From an uncultured Alistipes sp. (GTDB lineage Bacteria > Bacteroidota > Bacteroidia > Bacteroidales > Rikenellaceae): 64,000 bases of DNA. The stretch spans positions 97,797-161,796 of the forward strand of contig CALVFO010000026.1 of assembly GCA_944326855.1 (NCBI GenBank). The letters are read 5' to 3'. Shown here piece after piece: positions 25,704 through 34,938 of this stretch (positions are counted from its first letter, which is position 1; each line of letters starts with the position of its first letter). The notes below the pieces were generated by a model. That model ran no database searches. It was not told the DNA's origin and saw only the letters and a list, made by a program, of their open reading frames with translations. Position numbers and translations under genes: made by a program.

Positions 25704-27770
25704 TTATCGTTCCAGCGTCACTTGTTCCGGGGAGACCGTATAGCGCAGGGTCTGTCCGTTCACCACACAGCTGATCACCGGAGCGGAACCGTTTTCTTCC
25801 AGGGTGAACTGTTTGGCCCCCAATGAACCGTCCTTTAATGCCGTCGGATAGAAAACACTGGCGATATAGTTCGTTTCGGCCGGAGCTTTTTCGATCAGGA
25901 TGTGGTAATAGGGAATCCAGCGGGTGGCCTGACTCTGTACGATCTGATGGTGCAGTTGCCGGCCCGTTTTCAGCGTATAATCGCCTTTGAACAGCGGAAC
26001 CATCTCCATGTCGACCCGTTCCCCTTTCAGCGTCATCACCCCGTCCTGTCGGCGGGCTTCCACATTGGGATGGAACAGGACGTCGATTTCGGCTCCCGGC
26101 GCGCATTTTACCTCGTCGAGCAGAATGACGATGTTGTTTTCCTTATCCAAAATCGCCCAGCGTTTCCATCCCTTCAGTTCCTGGCCGGGATAGGCTTGCG
26201 TTGCATTTACCAAAGTATAGGCGTAATCGTCTTTCACGACGAATTGTTCGATCTTGCCGCCGATGAAGTGATCGGCCCAGGGTTGATCCTTGTGTTTGGC
26301 GACTTGCTGCTGCTCGCCGTTCACGATTACCACGTTCTGGCCGTAGCTGTTCGTGTAGAGGTAATCCCAGCGCATTTCGTCGAATACGAACAGATCGTAC
26401 CCTCCGGCGGCAAACTTGCCGATTACCGATTCATTCTGCCAGGTCAGCGCTACCGAGCCGATGTCCAGAAAACCGTGGTGAGGATCGCCGTTGGGACCCG
26501 ATTTGACGGCCAACTGCATGTATTCATCCCCGAAATCCTTGCGCATGAAGGCCCAGTCGATGGTTCGGAAATGTTTGGAGGCCTCGGCCGGTTTGACGGC
26601 CGGAACATCTTTCGGCGTGGGCCAGATCAGGTTCCACCAGATCGGACCGTCGGGATTGATGCTCTGATCCTGAATATTTTCCAGATACCATTTCCCGGTC
26701 GTATTTTTGGTCTCGGCGACCAGTTTGTTGTGGGTATGGGTGGCCCCTACCGGGCCGATTTGTCCGCCGTCGCAGAACGGACCGCCCAGCGCGAAGAGGG
26801 CGAAATCGGTCGGGGTGTTTTTGATGCCCGGCAATTCGAACAGGTTGATCCGGCTGTCGGTCGCCCGTTTGATGGCGTCCATGAAATAGGACGACGTGCC
26901 GAATCCGTAAGCCCAATAACCGCGACCTTCGGCCCAGCCTCCGTCCATGCCGATCTGTCCGATCATCCCGGCCACTCCTTCACAGGCCCGGGCGACCACA
27001 TCGACCAGTTGCGGATCTTCGGTCAGCAACGTCAGGGCGGCCATGCCGGCCCCGGAGTGGCAGATACCCGACCAATTGCACCGATAGGCCGTCGACCACC
27101 AGTGGTATTCGTAACAGCCCCGGACTTTCGTGATGACTTTTTCCAGCAGGGCGCCACGGATACGGTTGCGCTGGTACTTATTCAGGGCGGGATAGAGCCA
27201 GTCGTACACCAGGGCCACTTCGACACCATAATCACCGGTGGTGTGGTCATAGGAGAAAACCACCTGGTCATCTTGGGCCCCCCACGGCCAGACACGCCCG
27301 TAAATATTGACAAAATCGTGAGCTTTCTGGATCCAGGTATCCAGCGCACAGATCTTGTCGATCATGTAGTAGGCTTTCTGGGCGTAGGCTTCGTCGCCGT
27401 ACATCTGGTAGAGGAAGGCCAGGGTTTCGGCTCCCTGCAGATAATAGTGGCGGTAGTTCCAGTTGGGATTCTCTCCGCCGATGTAGCGTGCCCGCAGTTT
27501 TTCGGCCACGAACGGAGGTTCCACATCGGGGGTCGTCAGCATATAACGTTCTCCGGCCACGCGAATCATTTCCATGATTTCGGCAGCTTGAGGATCGGTC
27601 TCGACCAGACGCAGAATCTCCTGCTTGCTTTGGTTGTCGAACACCAGATAAGGATGTTGCAGTTTTTGGGTCGGAATGGCCTTTATGAGGCTCAGGTAGT
27701 CCGGCTCTGCGGACCACACCCCTGAAAGGCTCGTCAAAAGGCATAATGCCAGCGCGAATAATTTTTTCAT
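25704..27770 (-). CDS. Secreted heparinase II/III-family polysaccharide lyase (second copy)
   Basis: 688 residues with a signal peptide (MKKLFALALCLLTSLSGVWSAE). It is a clear paralogue of the gene at 10439: shared HPYLVFDNQSKQ near the N-terminus, TAYRCNWSG in the toroid, and HHGFLDIGSVALTW at the start of the beta-sandwich. It probably cleaves a uronate-containing polysaccharide by beta-elimination, in the periplasm. Similarity is spread over the full length, with many substitutions in the middle, so the two copies probably differ in specificity. It is monocistronic and ends at a shared terminator. Confidence 0.82.
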   Translation of the reverse strand: MKKLFALALCLLTSLSGVWSAEPDYLSLIKAIPTQKLQHPYLVFDNQSKQEILRLVETDPQAAEIMEMIRVAGERYMLTTPDVEPPFVAEKLRARYIGGENPNWNYRHYYLQGAETLAFLYQMYGDEAYAQKAYYMIDKICALDTWIQKAHDFVNIYGRVWPWGAQDDQVVFSYDHTTGDYGVEVALVYDWLYPALNKYQRNRIRGALLEKVITKVRGCYEYHWWSTAYRCNWSGICHSGAGMAALTLLTEDPQLVDVVARACEGVAGMIGQIGMDGGWAEGRGYWAYGFGTSSYFMDAIKRATDSRINLFELPGIKNTPTDFALFALGGPFCDGGQIGPVGATHTHNKLVAETKNTTGKWYLENIQDQSINPDGPIWWNLIWPTPKDVPAVKPAEASKHFRTIDWAFMRKDFGDEYMQLAVKSGPNGDPHHGFLDIGSVALTWQNESVIGKFAAGGYDLFVFDEMRWDYLYTNSYGQNVVIVNGEQQQVAKHKDQPWADHFIGGKIEQFVVKDDYAYTLVNATQAYPGQELKGWKRWAILDKENNIVILLDEVKCAPGAEIDVLFHPNVEARRQDGVMTLKGERVDMEMVPLFKGDYTLKTGRQLHHQIVQSQATRWIPYYHILIEKAPAETNYIASVFYPTALKDGSLGAKQFTLEENGSAPVISCVVNGQTLRYTVSPEQVTLER

Positions 27771-28137
27771 AGATTTAGGTTAGGTTATAGAGAGTTGTGT
27801 TCGTGTAGTGCGTGCGAAAAATCCATACAACAAATCCGCCGGACGGGGCCCGGATGGACGGGGGATTGTGTTTGGGTGTCGTTCCGCATCCCGAGGACGG
27901 GAAACGATGTAAAAATAATAAAAAAACCGTCGGGACAAAGGGGAAAAGACAGAATTCCGGGGCTGTTCCGCAAGTTTATCAACGGGATCCGTCCTTACAC
28001 GGCGCCTGGAGGGGTTCTGTCGGTAGCGAGGAATATCATGGTCGGCCGGTTCGGGAAAAGGTCGTTCAAGGGCAGGAGGTGGGATGCGTTTGAATGAGAA
28101 AGAAACTTTGCGGGAACGGGAATGAACCGCTCATATG
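27771..28137. other. Gene-free gap upstream of the second heparinase gene
   Basis: This should contain the promoter of the minus-strand gene at 27770, but no exact TAnnTTTG is seen; TATTTTTA near 27910 on the minus strand has one mismatch. Short open frames here lack start context or family features. Confidence 0.4.
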
Positions 28138-28173
28138 CGACGCCCCCCTTCTCAGTTGGGAAGGGGGACGTCG
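28138..28173 (-). terminator. Terminator of the DUF4837 gene
   Basis: CGACG-C-CCCCCTT pairs with AAGGGGG-A-CGTCG, one mismatch in a 13-bp stem. It lies 20 bases past the stop of the gene at 28193. Confidence 0.75.
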
Positions 28174-28192
28174 TGTAGCGTAACCGCTTATG

Positions 28193-29248
28193 TTATTCGG
28201 CGAGCGTGGTGTCGCCAGAAACTTCAGCAGGAGAGGTATCGGCGGGAACTTCGGCCGGAGCTTCGCCCGGGAAGCGGGCGGTATAAATCAGGTTTTCGAG
28301 CTCGCGGACGTAGTTGCGTTTGTGGTGCTTGGGTGAGAATACGTAACCGTCGATGCAGATGACGCGCCCCGTGGCGGCATCCAGGGTCGAAAAGCTCACG
28401 AAAGGTCCGCCCATGAAATCCCCTTCCACATACCAGAATCCCCGCATTTCGGCCCACAGACGTCCTTGAATGCGGCGGTAGTGGATTTCGGGTTCGATCT
28501 CGGAGACGGTAGACATGTATGAACCGTCGGCCGGACCCGGAATCAGGGCCGTAAACTGGTTGCGGCGGTTGATCAGCGAATCGAGGCTGAATGTATTCTG
28601 ATTGGTATAGGGATAGCTGTAAATGACGACACCCTGGCTGACCAGCGGCAACTCGAACGAAGTCCACAAAAAGTCGGGCAGGTCATTGCGGATGGTATAC
28701 CCCTTGGGCAAAGAAAGATCGAATCCGAATTTCTGGCGAATGGTTTCCTGGATACGGGTTTCGGTTTGCGAGGTGGCGTAGGAAACGAAACGGTCGCGTT
28801 CAGCAATGGCAAAGATTTGCTGCAGGTCGGTTCGATGTTCCCAGATGTAGTTGGTGACGATACTGTCGTTGGGCCCGCTGATGTGTACGATCAACTGAGG
28901 GGCGGCATAAACGTCCTGCTCCATCTCCATGGCGGGTTGGGGATAATCGGGACCGATGGCAATTTCCAATACATTGCGGTGACGCTCCATGACGCTCGTA
29001 AAGGCCTGAGGGGCCAGAGGAATCGGATCCATCAGGGGTTCCCGCTGGTTGAGCATGGGAACGGGTTCGAGCAGTACGGCCCGCAGGGTATCTCCGACCG
29101 GAGACTCCCATACCGAGGCGGGTGTGACAACCAACACCTCGAAGGCGCGTCCCGTGGAAGCTACCTTGTGGTTCCCCCCCGAAGAGCAGGCACTTAGAGT
29201 CACCCATAAGGCGAGTAAACAAACAACGATTCGACGTAGGAATTTCAT
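28193..29248 (-). CDS. DUF4837-family lipoprotein
   Basis: 351 residues from the ATG at 29248, which opens a lipoprotein signal (MKFLRRIVVCLLALWVTLSAC). The upstream in-frame ATG at 29380 would bury the signal and overlap the divergent deacetylase gene. The body matches the DUF4837 type: GRAFEVLVVTPASVWESPVG at the start and RGFWYVEGDFMGGPF in the C-terminal third. A Pro/Glu/Thr-rich tail contains short near-repeats (PAEVPADTSPAEVSGDT). It is conserved in Bacteroidota, envelope-located and of unknown function. It is transcribed alone, divergent from the deacetylase gene. Confidence 0.88.
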   Translation of the reverse strand: MKFLRRIVVCLLALWVTLSACSSGGNHKVASTGRAFEVLVVTPASVWESPVGDTLRAVLLEPVPMLNQREPLMDPIPLAPQAFTSVMERHRNVLEIAIGPDYPQPAMEMEQDVYAAPQLIVHISGPNDSIVTNYIWEHRTDLQQIFAIAERDRFVSYATSQTETRIQETIRQKFGFDLSLPKGYTIRNDLPDFLWTSFELPLVSQGVVIYSYPYTNQNTFSLDSLINRRNQFTALIPGPADGSYMSTVSEIEPEIHYRRIQGRLWAEMRGFWYVEGDFMGGPFVSFSTLDAATGRVICIDGYVFSPKHHKRNYVRELENLIYTARFPGEAPAEVPADTSPAEVSGDTTLAE

Positions 29249-29298
29249 AGTACAATGACGATTAAATAGCGGGTGATCCGCGGAGGAATCCCAATAGA

Positions 29299-29306
29299 CA
29301 AAAATA
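29299..29306 (-). promoter_or_regulatory. -7 box for the DUF4837 gene
   Basis: TATTTTTG on the minus strand, an exact TAnnTTTG match 50 bases upstream of the ATG at 29248. Confidence 0.55.
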
Positions 29307-29374
29307 GTTATTTGCCCCGAGATTTTGAGGTTCGGGATAAATAAATTTACTTTGCGGCAAATTGATTCGTTCCG

Positions 29375-29983
29375 ATGCATTTCAAACCTCCAAAACTGAT
29401 TCGTCGCCTGATGCCCGCCTTGATTTGGGATATGCCGGTCACGGACGAGGTGTATCTGACTTTCGACGACGGCCCGACGCCCGAGGTGACGGAGTGGATT
29501 CTGGATACCCTATCCAAATATGGGGCCAAAGCGACGTTTTTCTGCCTGGGGAAAAATGCCGAAATGCATCCCGAACTTTTTCAGAAGATCGTCGATCAGG
29601 GGCACAAGATCGGAAATCATACCTACAGTCACCAAAAAGGTTGGGGCATGAGTCTCGAACGCTATCTGGAGGATGTGGAATTCGGGAATAATTTTTTGAA
29701 AAGCGATCTGTTTCGGCCGCCTTACGGACGCATCACACCGGCACAGGCCCGACGGCTGAGTGAACATTACAGCCTGATCATGTGGGACATTATTTCGCGC
29801 GATTACAGCCAGTGGGTCTCGCCGCGCTCCTGCCTGCACAACGTGACCCGATATGTGCAGGGAGGGTCGATCGTGGTATTTCACGATTCGCGCAAGGCGT
29901 TCCGGAATTTGCGCTATGCCCTGCCCCGTACGTTGCAGTTTTTGCAGGACCGGGGCCTGAAGTGCGTGACGCTCGAACCATAG
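29375..29983 (+). CDS. Polysaccharide deacetylase (CE4, NodB-like)
   Basis: 202 residues, a bare catalytic NodB domain. Motif 1 TFDDGP (Asp31, Asp32), motif 2 HTYSH (His82, His86), motif 3 RPPYG (114-118) and a late His in SIVVFHDS are all present, so the metal site and catalytic pair look intact. The family removes N-acetyl groups from peptidoglycan or other amino-sugar polymers. No signal peptide is clear (MHFKPPKLIRRLMPALIWDM), so localisation is unsure. It is divergent from DUF4837 and followed by ubiX about 195 bases on. Confidence 0.9.
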   Translation: MHFKPPKLIRRLMPALIWDMPVTDEVYLTFDDGPTPEVTEWILDTLSKYGAKATFFCLGKNAEMHPELFQKIVDQGHKIGNHTYSHQKGWGMSLERYLEDVEFGNNFLKSDLFRPPYGRITPAQARRLSEHYSLIMWDIISRDYSQWVSPRSCLHNVTRYVQGGSIVVFHDSRKAFRNLRYALPRTLQFLQDRGLKCVTLEP

Positions 29984-30178
29984 CCGGAGCGGCGAAATAT
30001 CCGGAACTCATCGGAGAAGGGATGCGGGTCGGAAACGAGGCGGTTTCAGCCTTGGAAAAATCGCGGCGAGGTTTCTTGTCGAGGCATGGAAATTGACAGA
30101 GAATCCGGTGTGTTGACATCACATATCGACGTCGACAATCGAAAATCACCCTCACGGAGAGGAATCCGAAAAAAAGAG

Positions 30179-30760
30179 ATGGACAAAAAACGCAATATCA
30201 TCGTGGCGGTGACCGGAGCCAGCGGGTCGATTTATGCCCGTTTGTTGTGTCAGGCATTGGCCCGGGCGCAGGAGGTGGGCGAAATCGCCCTGATCGTTAC
30301 ACGCAACGGCCGGGAGGTGGCGGCCTTCGAAGATTCCACCGCCTGGATGGACGATCCGCGCATGACCCGATATGACGATGACGATCTGTTCGCCCCTCCG
30401 GCTTCGGGATCGGCCGATTATGAGGCCATGGTGGTCATCCCCTGTTCGATGGGTATGGCCGGAAGAATCGCTTCGGGCGTGTCGGACGGGTTGACCGGTC
30501 GGGCCGCGGATGTGATGCTCAAAGAGCGTCGAAGGTTGATTCTGGTGCCACGCGAAGCCCCGATGAGTACGATCCATCTGCGGAATCTGACCACCCTTTC
30601 CGAATGCGGGGCGATCGTCTGCCCGGCAGCACCCTCTTTTTACGGTCATCCCCGGCAGATCGAACAGCTCTGCGAAAGCATCGTCCAGCGGGTGATTGCC
30701 CTGTTGGGCATCGATCTTCCCCGGTATCGTTGGACGGGACGTCCGGCGGAGAAGGATTAG
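30179..30760 (+). CDS. ubiX: UbiX-family flavin prenyltransferase
   Basis: 193 residues from the ATG at 30179 (MDKKRNIIVAVTGASGSIYA). It prenylates FMN to the cofactor used by UbiD-type decarboxylases. The FMN-binding VTGASGSIYARLL, the IPCSMGMAGRIASG motif and PREAPMSTIHLRNLTTLS are characteristic. No ubiD neighbour is present. In menaquinone-using Bacteroidota the cofactor would serve a UbiD-like step elsewhere. An earlier in-frame ATG at 30086 only adds a charged tail with no homology. Confidence 0.92.
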   Translation: MDKKRNIIVAVTGASGSIYARLLCQALARAQEVGEIALIVTRNGREVAAFEDSTAWMDDPRMTRYDDDDLFAPPASGSADYEAMVVIPCSMGMAGRIASGVSDGLTGRAADVMLKERRRLILVPREAPMSTIHLRNLTTLSECGAIVCPAAPSFYGHPRQIEQLCESIVQRVIALLGIDLPRYRWTGRPAEKD

Positions 30761-31035
30761 GGGTCTCCGGGGCGAAGCGACGGGATCGGCCGAGGGATGG
30801 GCTTCGGGATAGTTCCAGTAATGTTCGAATGCCGGGTCTGCGGCAGGGCGACCGTCTTCGAATCCAGTTTCGGTATGATCGTACGGGAAGGAACTTGTCG
30901 GCGGCTGTGCGTGATTGACCGTTTGCCGTCGGATCGGGGAAAGGAGTCCCTCCACCTCTCGCCGACAATCGGAACGGAAAATTTGGTATTTTTACGGTCG
31001 GAAAGGTCGATGCTGCGACCCGATGTATCGTCTTT

Positions 31036-32970
31036 ATGGGAGAGGAAACCAAACAGGAGCGTTTGATTCGGCTCAAGGAAAAAGTGTCGTTGCTGCCCGA
31101 TTCCCCGGGCGTGTATCAGTTCTTGGGGGCGGACGGGCAGGTGATTTATGTCGGAAAGGCCAAAAATCTCAAGCGTCGAGTCTCCTCCTATTTTCTGGCG
31201 AAGGCCGGTCACAGCGCCAAGGTGCGGGTGATGGTCGGCAAGATCGAGGACCTGAGGCATGTGGTGGTGGCGACCGAAAATGAAGCGTTTCTGCTGGAAA
31301 ATAACCTGATCAAGAGTCTGCAACCCCGTTACAATACCCTGCTCAAGGACGATAAGACCTATCCCTGGGTGGCCATCCGCAACGAGTCCTTCCCGCGCGT
31401 GGTGTCGACCCGACGTCGGGAACGGGACGGATCGCAATATTTCGGGCCGTATGCGTCGGTGTATGTCCAGAAGTCGGTGTTGGAGACCCTGCGCAGCCTC
31501 TATACGTTGAGAACCTGTTCGCTCAACCTCTCGCCCGAGGCGATCGCCCGGGGACGTTACAGCGTTTGTCTGGAATATCATATCGGAAACTGCAAAGGCC
31601 CCTGTGTGGGTTTGCAGACCGAAGAACAGTATCGGGAAAGTATTGCCATGGCGGCTTCGCTGCTCAAGGGCGATACGCGGGCGACGCGCGAATACCTGCA
31701 GCGACAGATGGAAGAGGCGGCGGCCCGACTCCATTTCGAAGAGGCGGCCCGCTATAAAAAGAAGATCGAAATTTTGGCCCAGTATCAGAGCAAGTCGGTG
31801 GTGGTGAGCAATACGCTGACCAACCTGGATGTCTTTTCGCTGGTGGTCGACGAGGGGGTGGCATTCTGCAATTTCATGCGCATCGTCGAGGGGGCCGTGG
31901 TCAATACCTTCACCGTCGAACTCAAACCGGGTCTGGAAGACGAACCGTGCGATGTGCTGACCTATGCGGTGAGCCGTATTCGCGACCGACTCGGAACCTC
32001 CCTCTCGCGGGAGGTGATCGTGCCCTTCCTGCCTCGGGAAGAGCTGTTCGAGGGAGTGACCTTCACCATCCCCAAACGGGGCGATAAATTGCGGTTGCTG
32101 GAACTCTCCGAGCGCAATTGCCGCGTGTATCGCCTCGAGAAGCTCAAGCAGATCGAAATCAAGGACCCCGCCCGGCATACCGATCGGGTTTTGGCTACCT
32201 TGCAGAAAGAGTTGCATCTGAAGGAGCCGCCCCGGCATATCGAATGTTTCGATAACTCCAACTTGCAGGGGACGAATCCGGTAGCCTCGTGCGTGGTCTT
32301 CCGCGATGCCCGGCCTTCGAAAAAGGAATACCGCCATTTCAACGTCAAAACCGTGATCGGAGCCAATGACTTCGCTTCGATGGAAGAGATCGTTTCCCGC
32401 CGCTACACCCGTTTGTTGGCCGAAGGGGCCGATCTGCCTCAGTTGATCGTCGTCGACGGGGGTAAAGGGCAGTTGAGTTTTGCCTACGAGGTGTTGAGGC
32501 GGCTGGGGCTGGAACAGCGCATCGCTATCGTGGGGCTGGCCAAACGGATCGAGGAGGTCTATTTCCCGCACGATCCGCTGCCCTATTACATCGATCGCAA
32601 CAGCGAAGCCCTCAAGGTGTTGATGCATATCCGGGACGAGGCGCACCGTTTCGGGATCACGTTTCACCGTCAGAAGCGCTCCCTGGCCTTTATTAAGAGC
32701 GAATTGGAGAGCATTCCTTCGTTGGGAAGCCGTTCGGTGGAGAAATTGCTCAAGCGTTATCGCACGATTTCCCGGATTCGCCGGGTGTCGTTCGAGGAAC
32801 TTTCCGATCTGATCGGGGCACACCGGGCCGAGGAGGTCGTGAAATACTTTGCCGACCAGCCGGCTCCGAAACCCGAAACGGATCGTACGGTGGAAAGTGG
32901 GGACGAAATTTCTGCCGACATCTCTTCGGTGACGAAAGCCGGAGGAACACCGGATGCTTCCTTAGAATAA
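31036..32970 (+). CDS. uvrC: Excinuclease ABC subunit C
   Basis: 644 residues, usual length. It makes both incisions around UvrB-bound DNA lesions in nucleotide excision repair. Order: GIY-YIG nuclease (about 17-100, SPGVYQFLGADGQVIYVGK), cysteine-containing region, UVR motif (about 205-240), RNase-H-like C-terminal nuclease (IECFDNSNLQGTNPVASCVV and VVDGGKGQLS), and helix-hairpin-helix pair (about 555-615). A short acidic tail follows. It is followed by a strong terminator. Confidence 0.96.
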   Translation: MGEETKQERLIRLKEKVSLLPDSPGVYQFLGADGQVIYVGKAKNLKRRVSSYFLAKAGHSAKVRVMVGKIEDLRHVVVATENEAFLLENNLIKSLQPRYNTLLKDDKTYPWVAIRNESFPRVVSTRRRERDGSQYFGPYASVYVQKSVLETLRSLYTLRTCSLNLSPEAIARGRYSVCLEYHIGNCKGPCVGLQTEEQYRESIAMAASLLKGDTRATREYLQRQMEEAAARLHFEEAARYKKKIEILAQYQSKSVVVSNTLTNLDVFSLVVDEGVAFCNFMRIVEGAVVNTFTVELKPGLEDEPCDVLTYAVSRIRDRLGTSLSREVIVPFLPREELFEGVTFTIPKRGDKLRLLELSERNCRVYRLEKLKQIEIKDPARHTDRVLATLQKELHLKEPPRHIECFDNSNLQGTNPVASCVVFRDARPSKKEYRHFNVKTVIGANDFASMEEIVSRRYTRLLAEGADLPQLIVVDGGKGQLSFAYEVLRRLGLEQRIAIVGLAKRIEEVYFPHDPLPYYIDRNSEALKVLMHIRDEAHRFGITFHRQKRSLAFIKSELESIPSLGSRSVEKLLKRYRTISRIRRVSFEELSDLIGAHRAEEVVKYFADQPAPKPETDRTVESGDEISADISSVTKAGGTPDASLE

Positions 32971-32999
32971 ACCGGCTCAGAACAGAACGGCTGTCTCTG

Positions 33000-33032
33000 A
33001 AAATCTCCTCGTTTCGCGGGGGGATTTTTTTG
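33000..33032 (+). terminator. Terminator of uvrC
   Basis: AAAATC-TCC-TCG pairs with CGG-GGG-GATTTT (two G-U pairs) around TTTCG, followed by a T-run. It lies 30 bases past the uvrC stop. Confidence 0.82.
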
Positions 33033-33245
33033 TCCGGTCACACAGGATCCGAGGCGTTTTTTCGGAACTTTTTCTGAAAATCGGGTTGTGTTTTTCGATC
33101 TGTCTTTTCCCGAAAAACGAAAGCGCTTGGCCAAAAGATCGTTGCGGCGAGTTGCTGAAAAAATGTCAATAACTTCCCGGGAAACGAAGGGAATGCAATT
33201 CGGATAATGGCTTTCTTTGTATTCGGAATTAAACTTTATATCGCA

Positions 33246-33602
33246 ATGGCGCTTTCGGTCATAGAGCTGGAAAACATGGAATTCCGGGCGTTTCACGGAT
33301 GTTATCCTCTGGAACAGGTCGTCGGTAACCGGTTTCGGGTGAACGTAACCCTGACGGCCGACCTCTCCCGGGCTGCCGCGAGCGATCGGGTCGACGATAC
33401 GATCAACTATTTGCAGGTGTTCGAAATCGTACGCGAACAAATGGCCATTACCTCCCATATTCTGGAGCACGTTTGTGAACGGATTATCGATGCCATTTAT
33501 GCGGCTTTCCCGCAGTGTGAGCGGGTAAAAGTAAAAGTGTCCAAAATCGCACCCCCTCTGGGAGGAAAAATCGAACAGGTTTCGGTAACCTCTGAACGAT
33601 AG
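33246..33602 (+). CDS. folB: Dihydroneopterin aldolase
   Basis: 118 residues. It converts dihydroneopterin to 6-hydroxymethyl-dihydropterin and glycolaldehyde in folate synthesis, just upstream of FolK, which is encoded at 47675. The ATG at 33246 (MALSVIELENMEFRAFHGCY) is chosen over 33207 because it opens the family's first strand. AFHGCYPLEQ, the DDTINYLQVF stretch and KIAPPLGGKIEQVSV match the family. It stands alone between uvrC and the beta-propeller glycosidase. Confidence 0.92.
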   Translation: MALSVIELENMEFRAFHGCYPLEQVVGNRFRVNVTLTADLSRAAASDRVDDTINYLQVFEIVREQMAITSHILEHVCERIIDAIYAAFPQCERVKVKVSKIAPPLGGKIEQVSVTSER

Positions 33603-33840
33603 GAAGTTAGTCTTGTGTTGATAAGTTATTGATAAGATTGACGTCGAAATTTTTTAGTTCAGGACGACAGTTCGTATTCTTGTAAACGAAAACCGATCCG
33701 TTCCGAATCTTTCGCGGATTTCGAACTTCGCACTTCGGAACGGCACGATCATAACGAGGGAAAAACAGGATGTGCGGGAAAGAGTTTCGGACGACGGCAA
33801 ACCGTCGTGCGATGCTTTACTCGCCTTTGAAAACCGGATC

Positions 33841-34923
33841 ATGAAACGAAAAGGGTGGATCATAGGCATGTTGCTCTGCGCGGTGGAACTTTCCGCGCAG
33901 GAAGGCCCGAACGTGTATCGGGCCCCCGAGAGCTATGTGGACGGGCGCTCGCAGGCCGTCCTGCGTATGGATGCCCGGGACGAAGGTCTGGTCCTGCCCT
34001 GCGGGACGGGTCCCGACAGCTGTGATACGTATGGGGCTCGCGAGGCGGTGGTCATCGAGTATCAGGGCGTGTATTACCTCCATTATGACGGCGCCGGTAA
34101 AGACGGCTGGCTCTCTTGTCTGGCAACCAGTCGCGATCTGCGGCATTGGACCAAACACGGCCGACAACTGGAACTGGGTCAGGCAGAACAACCCGATTCG
34201 AAATCGGCCTCCTCGCCCTGGTTGTTTTTCGCCGACGGCAAATGGCACATGTTCTACGTGGGAACGCAGTTTTGTTCGCCGGCCCCCGACCGCATCCCGT
34301 CGGTGCCTTACGTGACCCTGAAAGCCGAGGCCGATCATCCGGCCGGTCCCTGGCGCAAACGGTATGACATCGTGCCCTTTGTCAATGAGGCCGGTACCTA
34401 TTACAGCGATACGGCCAGCCCGGGAGATGTGGTCGAACAGGATGGCGAATACCTGATGTTCTTCGGAGCCGCCGCTTATACGGCTCCCGGTAAGTTGGGA
34501 CGCACGGTGGGCATGGCCCGCACCCGCGATTTGGACGGAACCTGGCAGGTGGACCCTCAACCCATCTTCCCGGCTACGGAACAGTGCGAAAATACCTCGC
34601 TCTATTATGAACCCAGTAACGGAACCTGGTTCTTGTTTACCAACCATATCGGCATCCATCCCGATCGGGGGGAATATACCGATGCCGTTTGGGTCTATTG
34701 GACGAAAGATCTGAATCAATGGAATACGGAAGATAAAGCGATTGTGATCGATTGCCAGAATACCCGGCAGGTGAAAGGCGCTATCGGGATGCCTTCGGTG
34801 ATTCGAGTGGGTGATTCCCTGGCGGTTCTGTATGACGGTGCTCCGGGCGAAAATTATGGTCATATGGGTCGTGGAATCAACCTGGCTTGGTTGTCGCTGC
34901 CGCTGAATCCTCCTGTCAAATAA
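33841..34923 (+). CDS. Secreted five-bladed beta-propeller glycosidase (GH43/GH32-like)
   Basis: 360 residues with a signal peptide (MKRKGWIIGMLLCAVELSAQ) that fixes the start at 33841. Repeated blade motifs such as YYLHYDGAGKDGWLSCLATS, KWHMFYVGTQF, EYLMFFGAAAY and TWFLFTNHIG indicate a five-bladed propeller of the GH43/GH32/GH117/GH130 type. The likely substrate is an alpha- or beta-linked pentose or hexose, not readable from sequence. The acid residues in SDTASPGDVV and SLYYEPSNG could be catalytic. nrdJ starts 15 bases after its stop, although the two functions are unrelated. Confidence 0.72.
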   Translation: MKRKGWIIGMLLCAVELSAQEGPNVYRAPESYVDGRSQAVLRMDARDEGLVLPCGTGPDSCDTYGAREAVVIEYQGVYYLHYDGAGKDGWLSCLATSRDLRHWTKHGRQLELGQAEQPDSKSASSPWLFFADGKWHMFYVGTQFCSPAPDRIPSVPYVTLKAEADHPAGPWRKRYDIVPFVNEAGTYYSDTASPGDVVEQDGEYLMFFGAAAYTAPGKLGRTVGMARTRDLDGTWQVDPQPIFPATEQCENTSLYYEPSNGTWFLFTNHIGIHPDRGEYTDAVWVYWTKDLNQWNTEDKAIVIDCQNTRQVKGAIGMPSVIRVGDSLAVLYDGAPGENYGHMGRGINLAWLSLPLNPPVK

Positions 34924-34938
34924 TAACATCTCAAGGTT

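Noticed and set aside
10439-27770. Canonical polysaccharide utilisation locus
   Set aside because: No SusC/SusD-like pair, no hybrid two-component or ECF sigma/anti-sigma regulator, and the enzyme genes are in separate transcripts.
29346-29357. Promoter TTTACTTTGC for the deacetylase gene
   Set aside because: It lacks one spacer base relative to TAnnTTTG and has no -33 box, so it was not listed as a feature.
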